Shown: positions 26,773-35,666 of the stretch, in pieces
Position numbering within the stretch: the first letter of the stretch is position 1
Layout: each line of letters opens with the position of its first letter
DNA from: an uncultured bacterium
GTDB taxonomy: Bacteria > Verrucomicrobiota > Lentisphaeria > Victivallales > UBA1829
Reading direction: 5' to 3'
Assembly (NCBI GenBank): GCA_900549415.1
Contig: URNX01000009.1
Span: 1-64,000 of the forward strand
DNA: 64,000 bases
Translations under genes and position numbers: made by a program
Notes under the pieces: model-generated
Database searches by the model: none
What the model was told of the DNA's origin: nothing
The model's input: the letters and a program-made list of their open reading frames with translations, nothing else

Positions 26773-27805
26773 TCATCTTGCAAAATCCTTTCTGAGCAAT
26801 ACGTTTTCCCTTTCTTCGATGACTGTTTCATAATACGGGTCTCTGCACTGTTCGCCAAAGCGGTCTTTTAATGCAGCAGAACTCACGAATTCCATCGGCA
26901 GATAACAGGTGCGGACCTGCGGTTCCGGTTTCTCCACCATCTCAATCAGACGCTCGATCAGACGCGGAACCTTTTCTTTGAACGGCTCGAACATCGCCCC
27001 CAGAACATTCGGAGCCTCAAAATAATCGAACGGCAGAGAGTAACTGTTAATCAGCGGCGGAATGTTCCGGATTTCATTGCTGTAACAGTAAATCTGGAAC
27101 TTTCTCGCAACGATGCTGGACAAAAAGAAGAGACACGCCTTCCGGTCCTGCGCAACGGCAAGGATTTGCGGAGCCGATCCGAACCGGATGAAATCCACTG
27201 CAACGCCGCATTCGGTCCCGCACTTCTTCGCAGCTCCGATCGGCATCTGGTCGCCGACAATCACAAAAAGGACATTGCGGATACCCTTTTTCACAAGCAT
27301 CGCAAACGCATCGCGGAAACATTGGCAGTAATCCCGCAGGAACATATTGCATTCCGGATGCTCCGTTGTCAGAAGGAGGGGATAGTTCCGCACATAATCC
27401 GGCAGAGGCTTCTCGGGATCAAAATCCAGCGTGTAAAGAATCCCGTCCGCCTGGCGGTTCATAAGATTCTGCAGACACTTCTGCTCTTTTTCCTTGTTGA
27501 ACCGCGTCACGGAAATCAGCAGCTGATACCCGTGTTTGTCCGCCTCGTCAAGCAGCATCTCCGAAGAGAAGCCGGAATAGACGCTTGCAATATCGGCAAT
27601 GACAAGCCCGAGCGTTTTGCTTTTCCCTTATCTTCAGCGAACGGGCGGTGGCCGAGGGCTGATAATTCATCTCGCGCACGGCCTCATCAATCTTGCGCTT
27701 CGTATCTTCCGACATTCGAGCGAGCGGATGATCGTTCAGATACATCGAAACAAGCGCAGTCGAGACGCCGACCCGCTCCGCTATATCTTTAATTCTTGTT
27801 CTCAT
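26773..27805 (-). pseudogene. LacI-family regulator of cassette A, broken by a one-base frameshift
   Basis: The DNA-binding part (MRTRIKDIAERVGVSTALVS, from 27805, GGAGG upstream) and the effector-binding part (MLLDEADKHGYQLLISVT onward) lie in different frames. Against the intact cassette B copy, one extra base sits near 27630 (AAGATAAGGG here, AAGAAAGGG in B). Removing it restores KKGKSKTLGLVIADIA and one 343-residue protein. As written, translation stops soon after the helix-turn-helix. It may be a real inactivation or a sequence error. If inactive, cassette A may be constitutive or depend on another LacI protein. Confidence 0.85.
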
Positions 27806-27824
27806 CCGACCTCCGCTGGTTATA

Positions 27825-27842
27825 TGCTGTATCGTTTCAGCA
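27825..27842. promoter_or_regulatory. Likely LacI operator of cassette A
   Basis: TGCTGTA-TCGT-TTCAGCA is an inverted 7-4-7 repeat with one mismatch. It starts 7 bases after the -10 box of the LacI promoter and has the same centre and geometry as the cassette B site. Confidence 0.55.
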
Positions 27843-27848
27843 CTTTTA

Positions 27849-27877
27849 ATTATAGCACATTTCCCTTGTTTTGTCAA
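27849..27877 (-). promoter_or_regulatory. Consensus promoter of the cassette A LacI gene
   Basis: Minus-strand TTGACA (27877-27872) and TATAAT (27854-27849), 17-bp spacer: both hexamers are perfect. Confidence 0.85.
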
Positions 27878-27889
27878 CCCCCTGTTTTG

Positions 27890-27944
27890 AAAAAAAAATC
27901 AAAAAAAAACGGAAGACACGGCGCCCTCCAGACGCATCTTCCGT
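27890..27944 (-). terminator. Rho-independent terminator of cassette B
   Basis: ACGGAAGA (27909-27916) pairs with TCTTCCGT (27937-27944), with further pairing inside; a long T-run follows on the minus strand. Confidence 0.75.
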
Positions 27945-27965
27945 TTCCATTACCGGAAAAATCTC

Positions 27966-29399
27966 TCAGATAATTTCTATTCCGGAGTGCCCCGCCGGAC
28001 ATGCGAGCTCGCGTCCGCGGAAAATCAGCCGGAACGGCTGAATGCAGTCAACCGAAATCCGGTCGTTCTCCAGAACCAGCGAAATCCGGTTCCCGCCAAG
28101 CGGAAGATTTTTCATCCCCATCCTGCCGCTTCCGCCGGGAAGCCACTCAATCCGCTGTTCCGCCGCATCCATCCGGACCAGACCGACGACATTTTCGATC
28201 ATCAACGCAATCGGACCCAACGCGGACCAGCCGCAGAAGTCCTGACGGACAAGTTCATTCACCTTGTTCGTCGAAGGTCTGTACGCCGTCGGCGAATAGC
28301 ACTCCCAGATCGTGTGCGGAGAGAACTCGCGGAAAGTGCGCTCCATCATCTCGACCAGACGTTTCGCAAGTTCCGCCGCGAGTTCGAAACGTCCGTATTC
28401 CTCGCACGCCTTGACGGACATGTAGGCGACGGGCAGCCAGATTCCGCCACGCCAATATGCTCCCTCCGGACGAAAATCGGGATCGTCGTGCGCCACGCTT
28501 GCGAACGGGAAATCGCCGCCGAGCTTCCGCGGATCGAGCAGAGAACGGATCTGCGACTCCGCCTGCTCCCTTGTCGCGCAATGCGCCGCAAGCACCCAGA
28601 ATGACGCCGGAGTCAGCACGCGGCAGAACCCGCTTCCGTCACGGTAACGGTCCAGAAAACAGCCCGTTTCCGGATCGAAATATTTCGCGAGCAAAGCGGT
28701 TTTTTCAGCGTATTCCCGCTCAAAATGTTCCATGGCGGCGCGGTCGCCGGCAATCGCGCCGATCTCGGCGATGCAGCGGGCGGAAAGAGCCTGCTGAGCC
28801 GGAGCGTCCACCCAGTGAATGGCGTCGTAACGGCCGCGCCCGCGCGGGGTGTTGTCCATGCCGGAGGGACAGCCCGCCCAGCAGTAGCCGTCGCGCTCGC
28901 GACGCCAGACCGGACGTTCCGCCTGATACGGCATGCGGTCGGGGTCAAGATTTTCGAGCCAGTTGTAATGGGAAATCAGGACGGGGAGAATCTTCTTCAG
29001 CCGCGCCTCGTCGCCCGTCTGACGGTAGAGCAGGAGTTCGGTCCACGCGAACAGCGGCGGATTGTCAAGGTGGTGGATGTTGATCGGATACCCCGAACGC
29101 CCGTCGCGCAAGGCGTAGAGATTGTCGAGCGTGCTGCAAACGGGATACACATCGGCCGCATAGCGGCAGAACATGCCCATGAGACAGGAATCCCAGATCC
29201 AGATGCGGTCCCGTTTGCAACCCTCTCCGATGTACGGAGAGAAGGGAAGGGATTCCGTTTCATAGATATGTTCCCACGCCTGCTTCCACGCGAGATAATA
29301 AAAGTCGACGAGAGCGGGGTTGGCGTCATAAATGAGTTCCGGCACGAGTTCCCTGCGGAACGGACGGCTGTTTTCGGTGTAGTGCACTGTTTCCGGCAT
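27966..29399 (-). CDS. MGH1-type (alpha/alpha)6 glucosidase-like protein (cassette B)
   Basis: A 477-residue paralogue of the protein at 2820-4331, without signal peptide. Shared marks are RIWIWDSCLMGMFC, NPPLFAWTE, SGMDNTPRGR, HWVDAPAQQAL, TPASFWVL, YWRGGIWLPVAYM, TIWECYSP and FCGWSALGPI. It probably hydrolyses, inside the cell, oligosaccharides released by the secreted enzyme of the cassette. It follows the PIG-L gene by 11 bases and is the last gene before the terminator. Confidence 0.8.
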   Translation of the reverse strand: MPETVHYTENSRPFRRELVPELIYDANPALVDFYYLAWKQAWEHIYETESLPFSPYIGEGCKRDRIWIWDSCLMGMFCRYAADVYPVCSTLDNLYALRDGRSGYPINIHHLDNPPLFAWTELLLYRQTGDEARLKKILPVLISHYNWLENLDPDRMPYQAERPVWRRERDGYCWAGCPSGMDNTPRGRGRYDAIHWVDAPAQQALSARCIAEIGAIAGDRAAMEHFEREYAEKTALLAKYFDPETGCFLDRYRDGSGFCRVLTPASFWVLAAHCATREQAESQIRSLLDPRKLGGDFPFASVAHDDPDFRPEGAYWRGGIWLPVAYMSVKACEEYGRFELAAELAKRLVEMMERTFREFSPHTIWECYSPTAYRPSTNKVNELVRQDFCGWSALGPIALMIENVVGLVRMDAAEQRIEWLPGGSGRMGMKNLPLGGNRISLVLENDRISVDCIQPFRLIFRGRELACPAGHSGIEII

Positions 29400-29410
29400 G
29401 ATAAGAATCC

Positions 29411-30109
29411 TTATCTTAATGATTCAAGGGCTTCGAGAATCGAGAGCTTGCCCGGCGTCAGCGGCTGAAGACGCGTCAGCGCCTCCGCATAAGGAACACC
29501 GAGCTTCTGTCCGTAGAAAATGTTGATCTCCCTTTCTTCCCGGAAGAGCCAGGCGGGGGACTGCGAGCGGTAGAGGTCGATCATCTCCTCTTTCCGCTTC
29601 ATCTCCTCTTCGTTCAGCGGGACGAAACAGTTCGGAGAATCGGCCATGCTGTTGCGGAGATAATGATAGAAGAGGACTTCGGGCCAGGAACCGGTCATCT
29701 GCCCCTCGGAGAGTCCGGAAGCGATGCGCAAAGCCTGAAGAGCGGTGTCCGCGGCCGCGGTATGATCAAGATGGCGGTCGAGCGGCCACTGAGTGATGAT
29801 CGCGTGCGGAGGTTCCGCGAGATAGAGCTCCGCAAGTTTGCGGCAGCCGGATTCGGAGGCGAACGCGGCGCCGTCGGCTTCATCCAGCCAGACGATGTCC
29901 GCGCCGAGCTTCCGGCAGACTTCGCTTTCTTCGGCGCTGCGCATTTTCGCGCACTCCTCCGGCGCGATTTTCCCGACGAGACTGCGCTCTCCATGCGTCA
30001 GATCGACGACATGTAGGCGGCAGTTTTTCTTCCGGCTCAGCTTCAGCGCCGTCCCCATGACGGCGCAGAGATCATCGGGATGCGCATTGACAAAATAAAT
30101 ATGTTCCAT
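29411..30109 (-). CDS. PIG-L/LmbE-family deacetylase
   Basis: A 232-residue zinc deacetylase of the LmbE/PIG-L fold. The metal motif AHPDD is at residues 9-13 and the second metal-binding His site at PLDRHLDHTAAA near 118. Relatives remove acetyl groups from N-acetylglucosamine-containing small molecules, so the cassette B substrate may contain an N-acetylated sugar; that is inference. There is no signal peptide. It sits 19 bases after the glycosidase gene. Confidence 0.85.
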   Translation of the reverse strand: MEHIYFVNAHPDDLCAVMGTALKLSRKKNCRLHVVDLTHGERSLVGKIAPEECAKMRSAEESEVCRKLGADIVWLDEADGAAFASESGCRKLAELYLAEPPHAIITQWPLDRHLDHTAAADTALQALRIASGLSEGQMTGSWPEVLFYHYLRNSMADSPNCFVPLNEEEMKRKEEMIDLYRSQSPAWLFREEREINIFYGQKLGVPYAEALTRLQPLTPGKLSILEALESLR

Positions 30110-30128
30110 GACAATACCTCAAATGAAA

Positions 30129-33100
30129 TCAGCGGGTGATGCAGTACGCCATTACGCCGCCTTTGAAAAGATCCGTCGCAACACGGAAACGGTTGTTTTC
30201 AACCCGGACCGCTCCCAGCTCATCCCCATCCGCGGAAAGTGCGGTGACTTTGACTGGACCATCCAGCGCGAGCTCCACTTCCGCGCTGCCGCGGCGAACC
30301 AGGAGCGGAAGGCTTCCGTAATCATCCACGATGCGGCAGTCCGGATCAAAAAAGGTATCGCCCGAGTTCGCCGTATCCGTGAGATGCAGCAGAAGGATTT
30401 TGCGGCTTTCGCGCAGCCCGTCTCCGTCCAGCGACAGCGCGGCAACGGTTCCGAAAGTATCCATTCTACGCACCGAAAGGATTCCGCCCGTCACAGCATC
30501 GCCTGTTCCCGTGAACGACTCCAAGCGGGGAGTGCACACCGTCATGTGTCTGCCGGCGAAATCTGCGGTGATTTCCCCTGTGGAACTGACCGCGCGTCTG
30601 CCGGCGAGACTTTCCCGCCAGAGTGCAGAAACCGCTCCGGAAAGATTCGCTTCGCTGAACTCCCGCATTTCTTCCGGCAGACTCATTCCCTTCCGGTGCG
30701 AACCCGTGCGGACCAGAAGTCCGAGTTTCGTGAACGGTTCGGGAAACTCAAGCGGCTCCCCTGTGGTGAGAATGTTTTCCGAAACGGCAAAGGAGTATCC
30801 CTCTTCCGCCGGGCGGACGTCGCCCCGCAAAAACATTGCCGCCGTAATCCGGTCCGAAAGCTGCATGACGGGATCTGCGACCGATTCAAAGCAGCTGAAT
30901 GCATTGCGGTTCTTCATGTAGAGGAGAACATTGTGCGAGTAGCAGAAACGGAAAATTCCCGTCCAGTCCTGCAATGCCGGATACGCGCCCATCACCGGCC
31001 CGGTCTCCGCACGGAAACGGTTCGGGCGGCAATGATTGTATTCCGTCACAAAAAACGGCTTGCCCGGAATGCGGCTTGTCGTCAGAACCGCGGGCAGATC
31101 CAGCCCCGTTGCAATCCCGGCCAGCTGATGATGCCCGTTGACCGTGCGTCCCTTGATGCGGACATCCACGCGGTGGTCGTGATAATAGTGGTCGTCTGTC
31201 ACATCGAATTTTTCGCGCAGAAGCGTAAAGATTTTTTTCTGATGCCAGTTGATGCTTGTCACATTCGCCTGAAGTTTCAGTTCTTCTTTGACAAACGCCG
31301 TCAGTTCCGCGAGTTCTCCGCGCTTCAGCTCAAAAAGGAAACGGATGAAATCCCTGTCGCCCGTGTCCGCTTTTGCAGAAGAGCAGCCGTTTTTCTTTTT
31401 CCATTCCGCAAAGAGCTGAATGTGGCGGTCGCGCACCGCCGGTTCCGTATTCCAGTCCCAAAGCGGGTCATCCTCGTTGATCAGATTTACCATCACCAGA
31501 GCGGGATCCTCCGCCCAGGTAAGTCCGGTATACGGGTTGCGGTGCGTCAGCCATGCCCGGACGAACGCTTTCCAGTTCTCTCTTGCGCGCGGGTCGCTCT
31601 GAAACGCGCCCTTGGCATTCCGGTACGGCAGGTTGTCGCCACTCCGGAAACGGCGGCTGGCGTAGAGGTCGGTGACAACATAAATCCCCTGTTTTTTGAA
31701 TGCGGCGAACAGATAGTCCAGACGGTCGAGATTTTCTTTGTTCAGCGTCACAGAATCTGCGGAAGCGGGATCGACAAGCCCGTCGTCATGGTGATGAAAG
31801 CGCACTGCATTGTAACCGTTGCGCGCAATCTGGCGGACAACAGAATCTGCAACTTCATGCGCGGGGAAGTTCATCGTATTGCAGAAATTGGTTCCGAAAA
31901 GACGCAGCCGCTTCTCCGGAGCATTCCGGAAACGGAGCGTTCCATCCGGCGCGGGAACCGCCGCACCGTATTTTCCCGCCGGAGCGTCCAGCAGTCCCGA
32001 AAAATCCAGCGGGCTGCCCGGACGCGTCGAATTGCGGAACTCCAGCGGGAACCACTCCTTTCCCGCGACAATCTTAACCGAGCTTTCCTGAGCGGGAAAG
32101 AAAATTTCCCCTTCAGTAAAAGTCATGCCGAGAATCAGCCAGATCACCTGGCTGCTGTTTGTATGGAAAGTCACGGAAACCGGATTTTTTCCCGCTGGAA
32201 AAGGAAAAGTCGAACAATACACACCAAGCATACTGTCCGACCGCATTCCCGTCCATGCGATTGCCGCATTGGGCAGCGGGCGCGGCCCCACCCAGTTTCC
32301 GCAGTCCCGGAGCCCGCTTACCGGAAAAGTCTTTCCGGAACCGTCGGAAAACTGAATCCGGACTTCCCCGAATTCATCCGGCGGGGTCCACGCGGATGTA
32401 TGAAAAAGATTCAGTGCGCGGACCGGACGTTTCATTGAAACCGGAATGGTCATTGAGGCGGGAACTCCGCCGCGTTCTTTCCCGCCGACCGCCGCCGCTC
32501 CGCGCGGAGAAACCGCAAAACAGATTCCGAGCGGATTCACCTCCGTCTCCCGGAACATCGAAAGCGAAGCATCTTCCCCCTGAAGCGTCCACACCGGAAG
32601 CGTGCCGCCCGCGCGTCCGGAGAACGCGCGGTTGATAAACGGCTCCAATGCAACCGGATGAGAAGCGACCGGCTCGACAGAAAGATTCAGAATGAGCTCC
32701 GATTTTGAAAATCCCGTTTTTCCGGTACGGAAGACAAAGAACACGGCAATGCTGTTGCTTCCATACTTTCGGTTGTCCTGAATCATCACATAGTCGCACG
32801 TCTGCGGCTTGACGACCAGCTCCTCCGCGCCGATCCCGCGCAGACGCACGGTTTTCGGATGTCCGAGATAAAGACGGGGGCTTCCGTTCTGCTTTTCCGG
32901 AATCGCAATCTCTTTTCCATCCACGGAAACCGCACATTTTCCAGCCGGCAGGGTAAAGCTCCCCGAAACACGGTTCAGCTGACAGGGCTCCTGCATGTTC
33001 AGAGTCGAACGGAACGCAATCGAACCGTTTTCAAGCGGAGTTACAGTTTCGGTAATTTCGCCGCGACCGCTTCCGGCTTCCGGCAGAACAAATCCGCGGA

Positions 33101-33314
33101 GATCCACGCCCGCTTTGCCGGATTTCCCGTCTCTCTCCTGCCAGTCCTTATTCGCAAACGGCTGCCATCTGGCATTCGAAACCGTGATTTCAAACGCAAT
33201 TCCGTTGAATGTAAACGTCCCGTCCGGTTCGGTTTTCAGCGACGCCGGCAGCTGCGGCGCAGCTGAAACAAACGCGCAGAGCATGGACAATACAGCGGCA
33301 AAGATATGTTTCAT
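30129..33314 (-). CDS. Large secreted clan-A-like glycoside hydrolase (cassette B)
   Basis: A 1061-residue exported protein (signal peptide MKHIFAAVLSMLCAFVSA). Residues about 20-440 look like beta-rich binding domains. The barrel begins near RLFGTNFCNTMNF (about 475) and shows YNAVRFHHHDDG, the likely acid/base in VNLINEDDP near 611 and the likely nucleophile in FFVTEYNH near 755; a beta domain ends the protein. This fits a GH5/GH-A type enzyme. The decayed fragment at 37.9-38.4 kb is related (KNPYTG...). It follows the pseudopilin by 25 bases. Confidence 0.78.
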   Translation of the reverse strand: MKHIFAAVLSMLCAFVSAAPQLPASLKTEPDGTFTFNGIAFEITVSNARWQPFANKDWQERDGKSGKAGVDLRGFVLPEAGSGRGEITETVTPLENGSIAFRSTLNMQEPCQLNRVSGSFTLPAGKCAVSVDGKEIAIPEKQNGSPRLYLGHPKTVRLRGIGAEELVVKPQTCDYVMIQDNRKYGSNSIAVFFVFRTGKTGFSKSELILNLSVEPVASHPVALEPFINRAFSGRAGGTLPVWTLQGEDASLSMFRETEVNPLGICFAVSPRGAAAVGGKERGGVPASMTIPVSMKRPVRALNLFHTSAWTPPDEFGEVRIQFSDGSGKTFPVSGLRDCGNWVGPRPLPNAAIAWTGMRSDSMLGVYCSTFPFPAGKNPVSVTFHTNSSQVIWLILGMTFTEGEIFFPAQESSVKIVAGKEWFPLEFRNSTRPGSPLDFSGLLDAPAGKYGAAVPAPDGTLRFRNAPEKRLRLFGTNFCNTMNFPAHEVADSVVRQIARNGYNAVRFHHHDDGLVDPASADSVTLNKENLDRLDYLFAAFKKQGIYVVTDLYASRRFRSGDNLPYRNAKGAFQSDPRARENWKAFVRAWLTHRNPYTGLTWAEDPALVMVNLINEDDPLWDWNTEPAVRDRHIQLFAEWKKKNGCSSAKADTGDRDFIRFLFELKRGELAELTAFVKEELKLQANVTSINWHQKKIFTLLREKFDVTDDHYYHDHRVDVRIKGRTVNGHHQLAGIATGLDLPAVLTTSRIPGKPFFVTEYNHCRPNRFRAETGPVMGAYPALQDWTGIFRFCYSHNVLLYMKNRNAFSCFESVADPVMQLSDRITAAMFLRGDVRPAEEGYSFAVSENILTTGEPLEFPEPFTKLGLLVRTGSHRKGMSLPEEMREFSEANLSGAVSALWRESLAGRRAVSSTGEITADFAGRHMTVCTPRLESFTGTGDAVTGGILSVRRMDTFGTVAALSLDGDGLRESRKILLLHLTDTANSGDTFFDPDCRIVDDYGSLPLLVRRGSAEVELALDGPVKVTALSADGDELGAVRVENNRFRVATDLFKGGVMAYCITR

Positions 33315-33339
33315 GACTGAGTCTCCTTATTCCTCTGAA

Positions 33340-34095
33340 TTACCAGTGTACTGCCGTGTCTTTCAGAATATTTTTGTAAATGAATTCCGAACCGACGACA
33401 CCCGGCACGCGGCTGACAATGCTGCCGACATGGCCGTCCGCAAACGTAATGTTCACCTGCGTGTTGTTTTTGTGCGCAACCCACAGAATCCCATTCCACG
33501 AAGTATTGAAATCATACGGCGGGCAGAACGAATATTCGCCGCGCGTGATGACTCCGGATGCAACATGTGCGCTGTCGGCAACAAGCAGTTTTTCAGAAGG
33601 TCTCGTCACGCGCGCTTTTTTACTCGGGGTTCCCCATTTCCCCGGCATCATGCGGTAGGGAACACCGTAATCCGTATCGCGCCATGCATCGCGATAGGGT
33701 TCTTCGCTCGAAAACGGCATGGTCAGCAATCTTTCCTTATAGACTCCTGTTTCACCTTTTCTACCCGCGCAGAGAAAGATTTTCACGGTTGCATACTTGC
33801 TGTTTGCGAACTGCCAGCCCCAGTAATCCTCTTTGGAATTATCCGTCGGGCGGGTATAGCTTGAATACGGGAGGAAATCATCGTTGTCCCCCACGTACAT
33901 ATCCATCGCCGTTCCGAGCTGCTTCAGATTCGATACACACGACGACGAATACGCCGTATCCCTCGCCTTGTTCAGAGCAGGCAGAAGCATTCCTGCTAAA
34001 ATAGCAATAATTGCTATTACGACCAGGAGCTCTATAAGCGTGAAACGCTTCTTCGCACCGTTCCGTTTTCCGTTCTTCTTTGTTCTGGTAATCAT
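33340..34095 (-). CDS. Pseudopilin-like protein, cassette B
   Basis: A 251-residue protein with leader ...NGAKKR and the helix [19 protein letters not shown]. Residue -1 is Arg. The mature part has [12 protein letters not shown] and a C-terminal His...DG motif spaced by 11 ([15 protein letters not shown]). The N-terminal helix should anchor it in the inner membrane. It lies 47 bases after the LacI gene with an AAAGGACG ribosome site, between the regulator and the secreted hydrolase as in the other cassettes. Confidence 0.85.
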   Translation of the reverse strand: MITRTKKNGKRNGAKKRFTLIELLVVIAIIAILAGMLLPALNKARDTAYSSSCVSNLKQLGTAMDMYVGDNDDFLPYSSYTRPTDNSKEDYWGWQFANSKYATVKIFLCAGRKGETGVYKERLLTMPFSSEEPYRDAWRDTDYGVPYRMMPGKWGTPSKKARVTRPSEKLLVADSAHVASGVITRGEYSFCPPYDFNTSWNGILWVAHKNNTQVNITFADGHVGSIVSRVPGVVGSEFIYKNILKDTAVHW

Positions 34096-34142
34096 ACTGC
34101 GTCCTTTCTGTGTTATTCTGTATTGTTATCCTGTAAAACCTT

Positions 34143-35180
34143 TTACCGGTCCAGATCTTCCTGACTGACATTGTCCGCGCGCTCCTGCACAATAACGCTG
34201 TAATAGGGATCCGCTTTCTGACGCTCATAATACGCACGGACTCCTGCGCGATCCATAAACTGCGCGGGAACCGTCTCCTGGCGCAGATCTTCCGGATTTT
34301 CGATCATCTCGATCATCCGCCGCATCTCCCCCGCGACATGTTCCCGGAAGGGACTCACCAGAGCGCCGATCACCCGCGGATGCTCGAAGTAATCGTACGG
34401 GAGTGTATAGCTGTTCACGACAAGCGGAATCTCACGCACCCCGTTCTCCTTGCAGCAGAGCAGAAACCGGCGCGCGTGAACGCTCGAAAAGAACACAAGG
34501 CACTCCGCGTTCACCCGGCGGGCCTCCTCCAGAATTCCCGCAAGATTTTTATCCGGGAATTTGCAGCCCGCAAACACGACATCCTCCGGAACGATCCCTT
34601 CGCGGTCGGCGGCGGCAAGCGGGTTTTCATCTACGGCCAGCACGCGCCGGATTCCCCGTGCGCCAAGCTCGGCAAACAGCTTCCGCATCCCCTCCCGGTA
34701 GCTCACCGTGAACGAATTGCACACCGGATTCCGGTAATGCGTCAGCAGTATCGGATAGTTGCGCAGATACTCCGGAAACGGCGTCGAAGCCCCAAGATAA
34801 AGCGTGCACAGAATGCCGTCCGCCTGACGCGAAAAGAGGTTCTGAAGACACTTCAGTTCCTGTTCCCGGCTGTAGCGCGTGAGGGAGATCAGGAGCTGAT
34901 AGTCATACTTCTCCGCCTCCTCCAGAAGCATCTGTGAATAGAAGCTTGAGTAGACTCCCGCGATTTCGCCGATGACAAGCCCGAGCGTTTTGCTTTTCCC
35001 TTTCTTCAGCGAACGCGCGGTGGCCGAGGGCTGATAGTTCAGTTCGCGCACGGCTTCGTCTATCCGCTGTTTCGTCTTCTCCGCCATCCGCGCGGAAAGC
35101 GGGTGATGATTCAGATAAAGCGAGACCATCGTCGTGGAAACTCCCGCCCGTTCCGCCACATCTTTGATCCTGACCCGCAT
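34143..35180 (-). CDS. LacI-family transcriptional regulator of cassette B
   Basis: A 345-residue repressor-type protein. Helix-turn-helix and hinge: RIKDVAERAGVSTTMVSLYL, then NYQPSATARSL; the periplasmic-binding-like effector domain starts at LGLVIGEIAGVYS. I choose the second ATG (35180) because AGGAG is then 8 bases upstream; the ATG at 35186 is too close to it. First gene of the cassette, with a perfect promoter and a palindrome at the expected transcription start, so it probably represses itself and the pilin-glycosidase operon until a sugar binds. Confidence 0.92.
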   Translation of the reverse strand: MRVRIKDVAERAGVSTTMVSLYLNHHPLSARMAEKTKQRIDEAVRELNYQPSATARSLKKGKSKTLGLVIGEIAGVYSSFYSQMLLEEAEKYDYQLLISLTRYSREQELKCLQNLFSRQADGILCTLYLGASTPFPEYLRNYPILLTHYRNPVCNSFTVSYREGMRKLFAELGARGIRRVLAVDENPLAAADREGIVPEDVVFAGCKFPDKNLAGILEEARRVNAECLVFFSSVHARRFLLCCKENGVREIPLVVNSYTLPYDYFEHPRVIGALVSPFREHVAGEMRRMIEMIENPEDLRQETVPAQFMDRAGVRAYYERQKADPYYSVIVQERADNVSQEDLDR

Positions 35181-35200
35181 TTCCATCTCTCCTGTTAAAA

Positions 35201-35218
35201 TGTTACATCGTTGTAACA
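35201..35218. promoter_or_regulatory. Perfect palindrome, likely LacI operator of cassette B
   Basis: TGTTACA-TCGT-TGTAACA is an exact 7-4-7 inverted repeat beginning 6 bases after the -10 box, where a repressor would block the start of transcription. Confidence 0.7.
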
Positions 35219-35224
35219 GTATTA

Positions 35225-35253
35225 ATTATAGCACATCCCCCCGATTTTGTCAA
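35225..35253 (-). promoter_or_regulatory. Consensus promoter of the cassette B LacI gene
   Basis: Minus-strand TTGACA (35253-35248) and TATAAT (35230-35225), 17-bp spacer. Confidence 0.85.
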
Positions 35254-35326
35254 CCCCCTGTTTAAAAGATTTTTTAAAAAAAGAGCAAATTCCGCGCTTT
35301 TCTTAAGACGATTGAATCGTTTACTC

Positions 35327-35354
35327 TTGACTTTTTTAAATTCCGTGGTATTTT
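35327..35354 (+). promoter_or_regulatory. Putative promoter of the rsmI operon
   Basis: TTGACT (35327-35332) and TATTTT (35349-35354), 16-bp spacer, leaving an untranslated leader of about 85 bases in which I see no clear riboswitch. Confidence 0.5.
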
Positions 35355-35445
35355 AAACGCGTGCAAATCCGGAATCTTCCCTGATTCGGGATAGGATTGC
35401 ATGGGATGTATTACGATTCTTTGGCAAATAATAAGGAGGTCGCAC

Positions 35446-35664
35446 ATGGCTTCAAATGCGGAATTCAATCTGAAACGGTTGGAGAAGACAACTCTTCCCA
35501 TGGATTTCGTCCGTGCACACTCCGGTGAGTGGGATCACCAGGCGTGGCTTGAGTTCTGTGCTTCCCTTGAAGACAAAGGATACACGCCGATCGACCTCGA
35601 TCAGGTCGGGCTCCTTCTGGAACAGAAAAAAATGGAATACTGGGCCGAAAGGAACTCGAAATAA
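35446..35664 (+). CDS. Small protein of unknown function
   Basis: A 72-residue protein beginning ASNAEFNLKRLEKTTLPMDF, with a Trp-rich middle (GEWDHQAWLEFCASLEDKGY) and a helical C-terminus (LEQKKMEYWAERNSK). No domain recognised. The ATG at 35446 has an excellent AAGGAGGT ribosome site, which makes it a better start than an upstream in-frame ATG at 35401. It is 2 bases from rsmI, so it belongs to that operon. Confidence 0.7.
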   Translation: MASNAEFNLKRLEKTTLPMDFVRAHSGEWDHQAWLEFCASLEDKGYTPIDLDQVGLLLEQKKMEYWAERNSK

Positions 35665-35666
35665 CC

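Noticed and set aside
26696..26776. Longer N-terminus for the cassette A pseudopilin
   Set aside because: It would overlap the LacI gene end, covers a promoter, and the ATG at 26695 has a clear ribosome site.
30108..32438. 776-codon open frame on the plus strand opposite the cassette B glycosidase
   Set aside because: An antisense shadow: Arg/Ala/His-rich composition, no motifs, and it fully covers a gene with a signal peptide and catalytic residues.
35361..35445. Possible riboswitch in the 85-base leader of the rsmI operon
   Set aside because: Only short pairings were visible and no known riboswitch core could be recognised.
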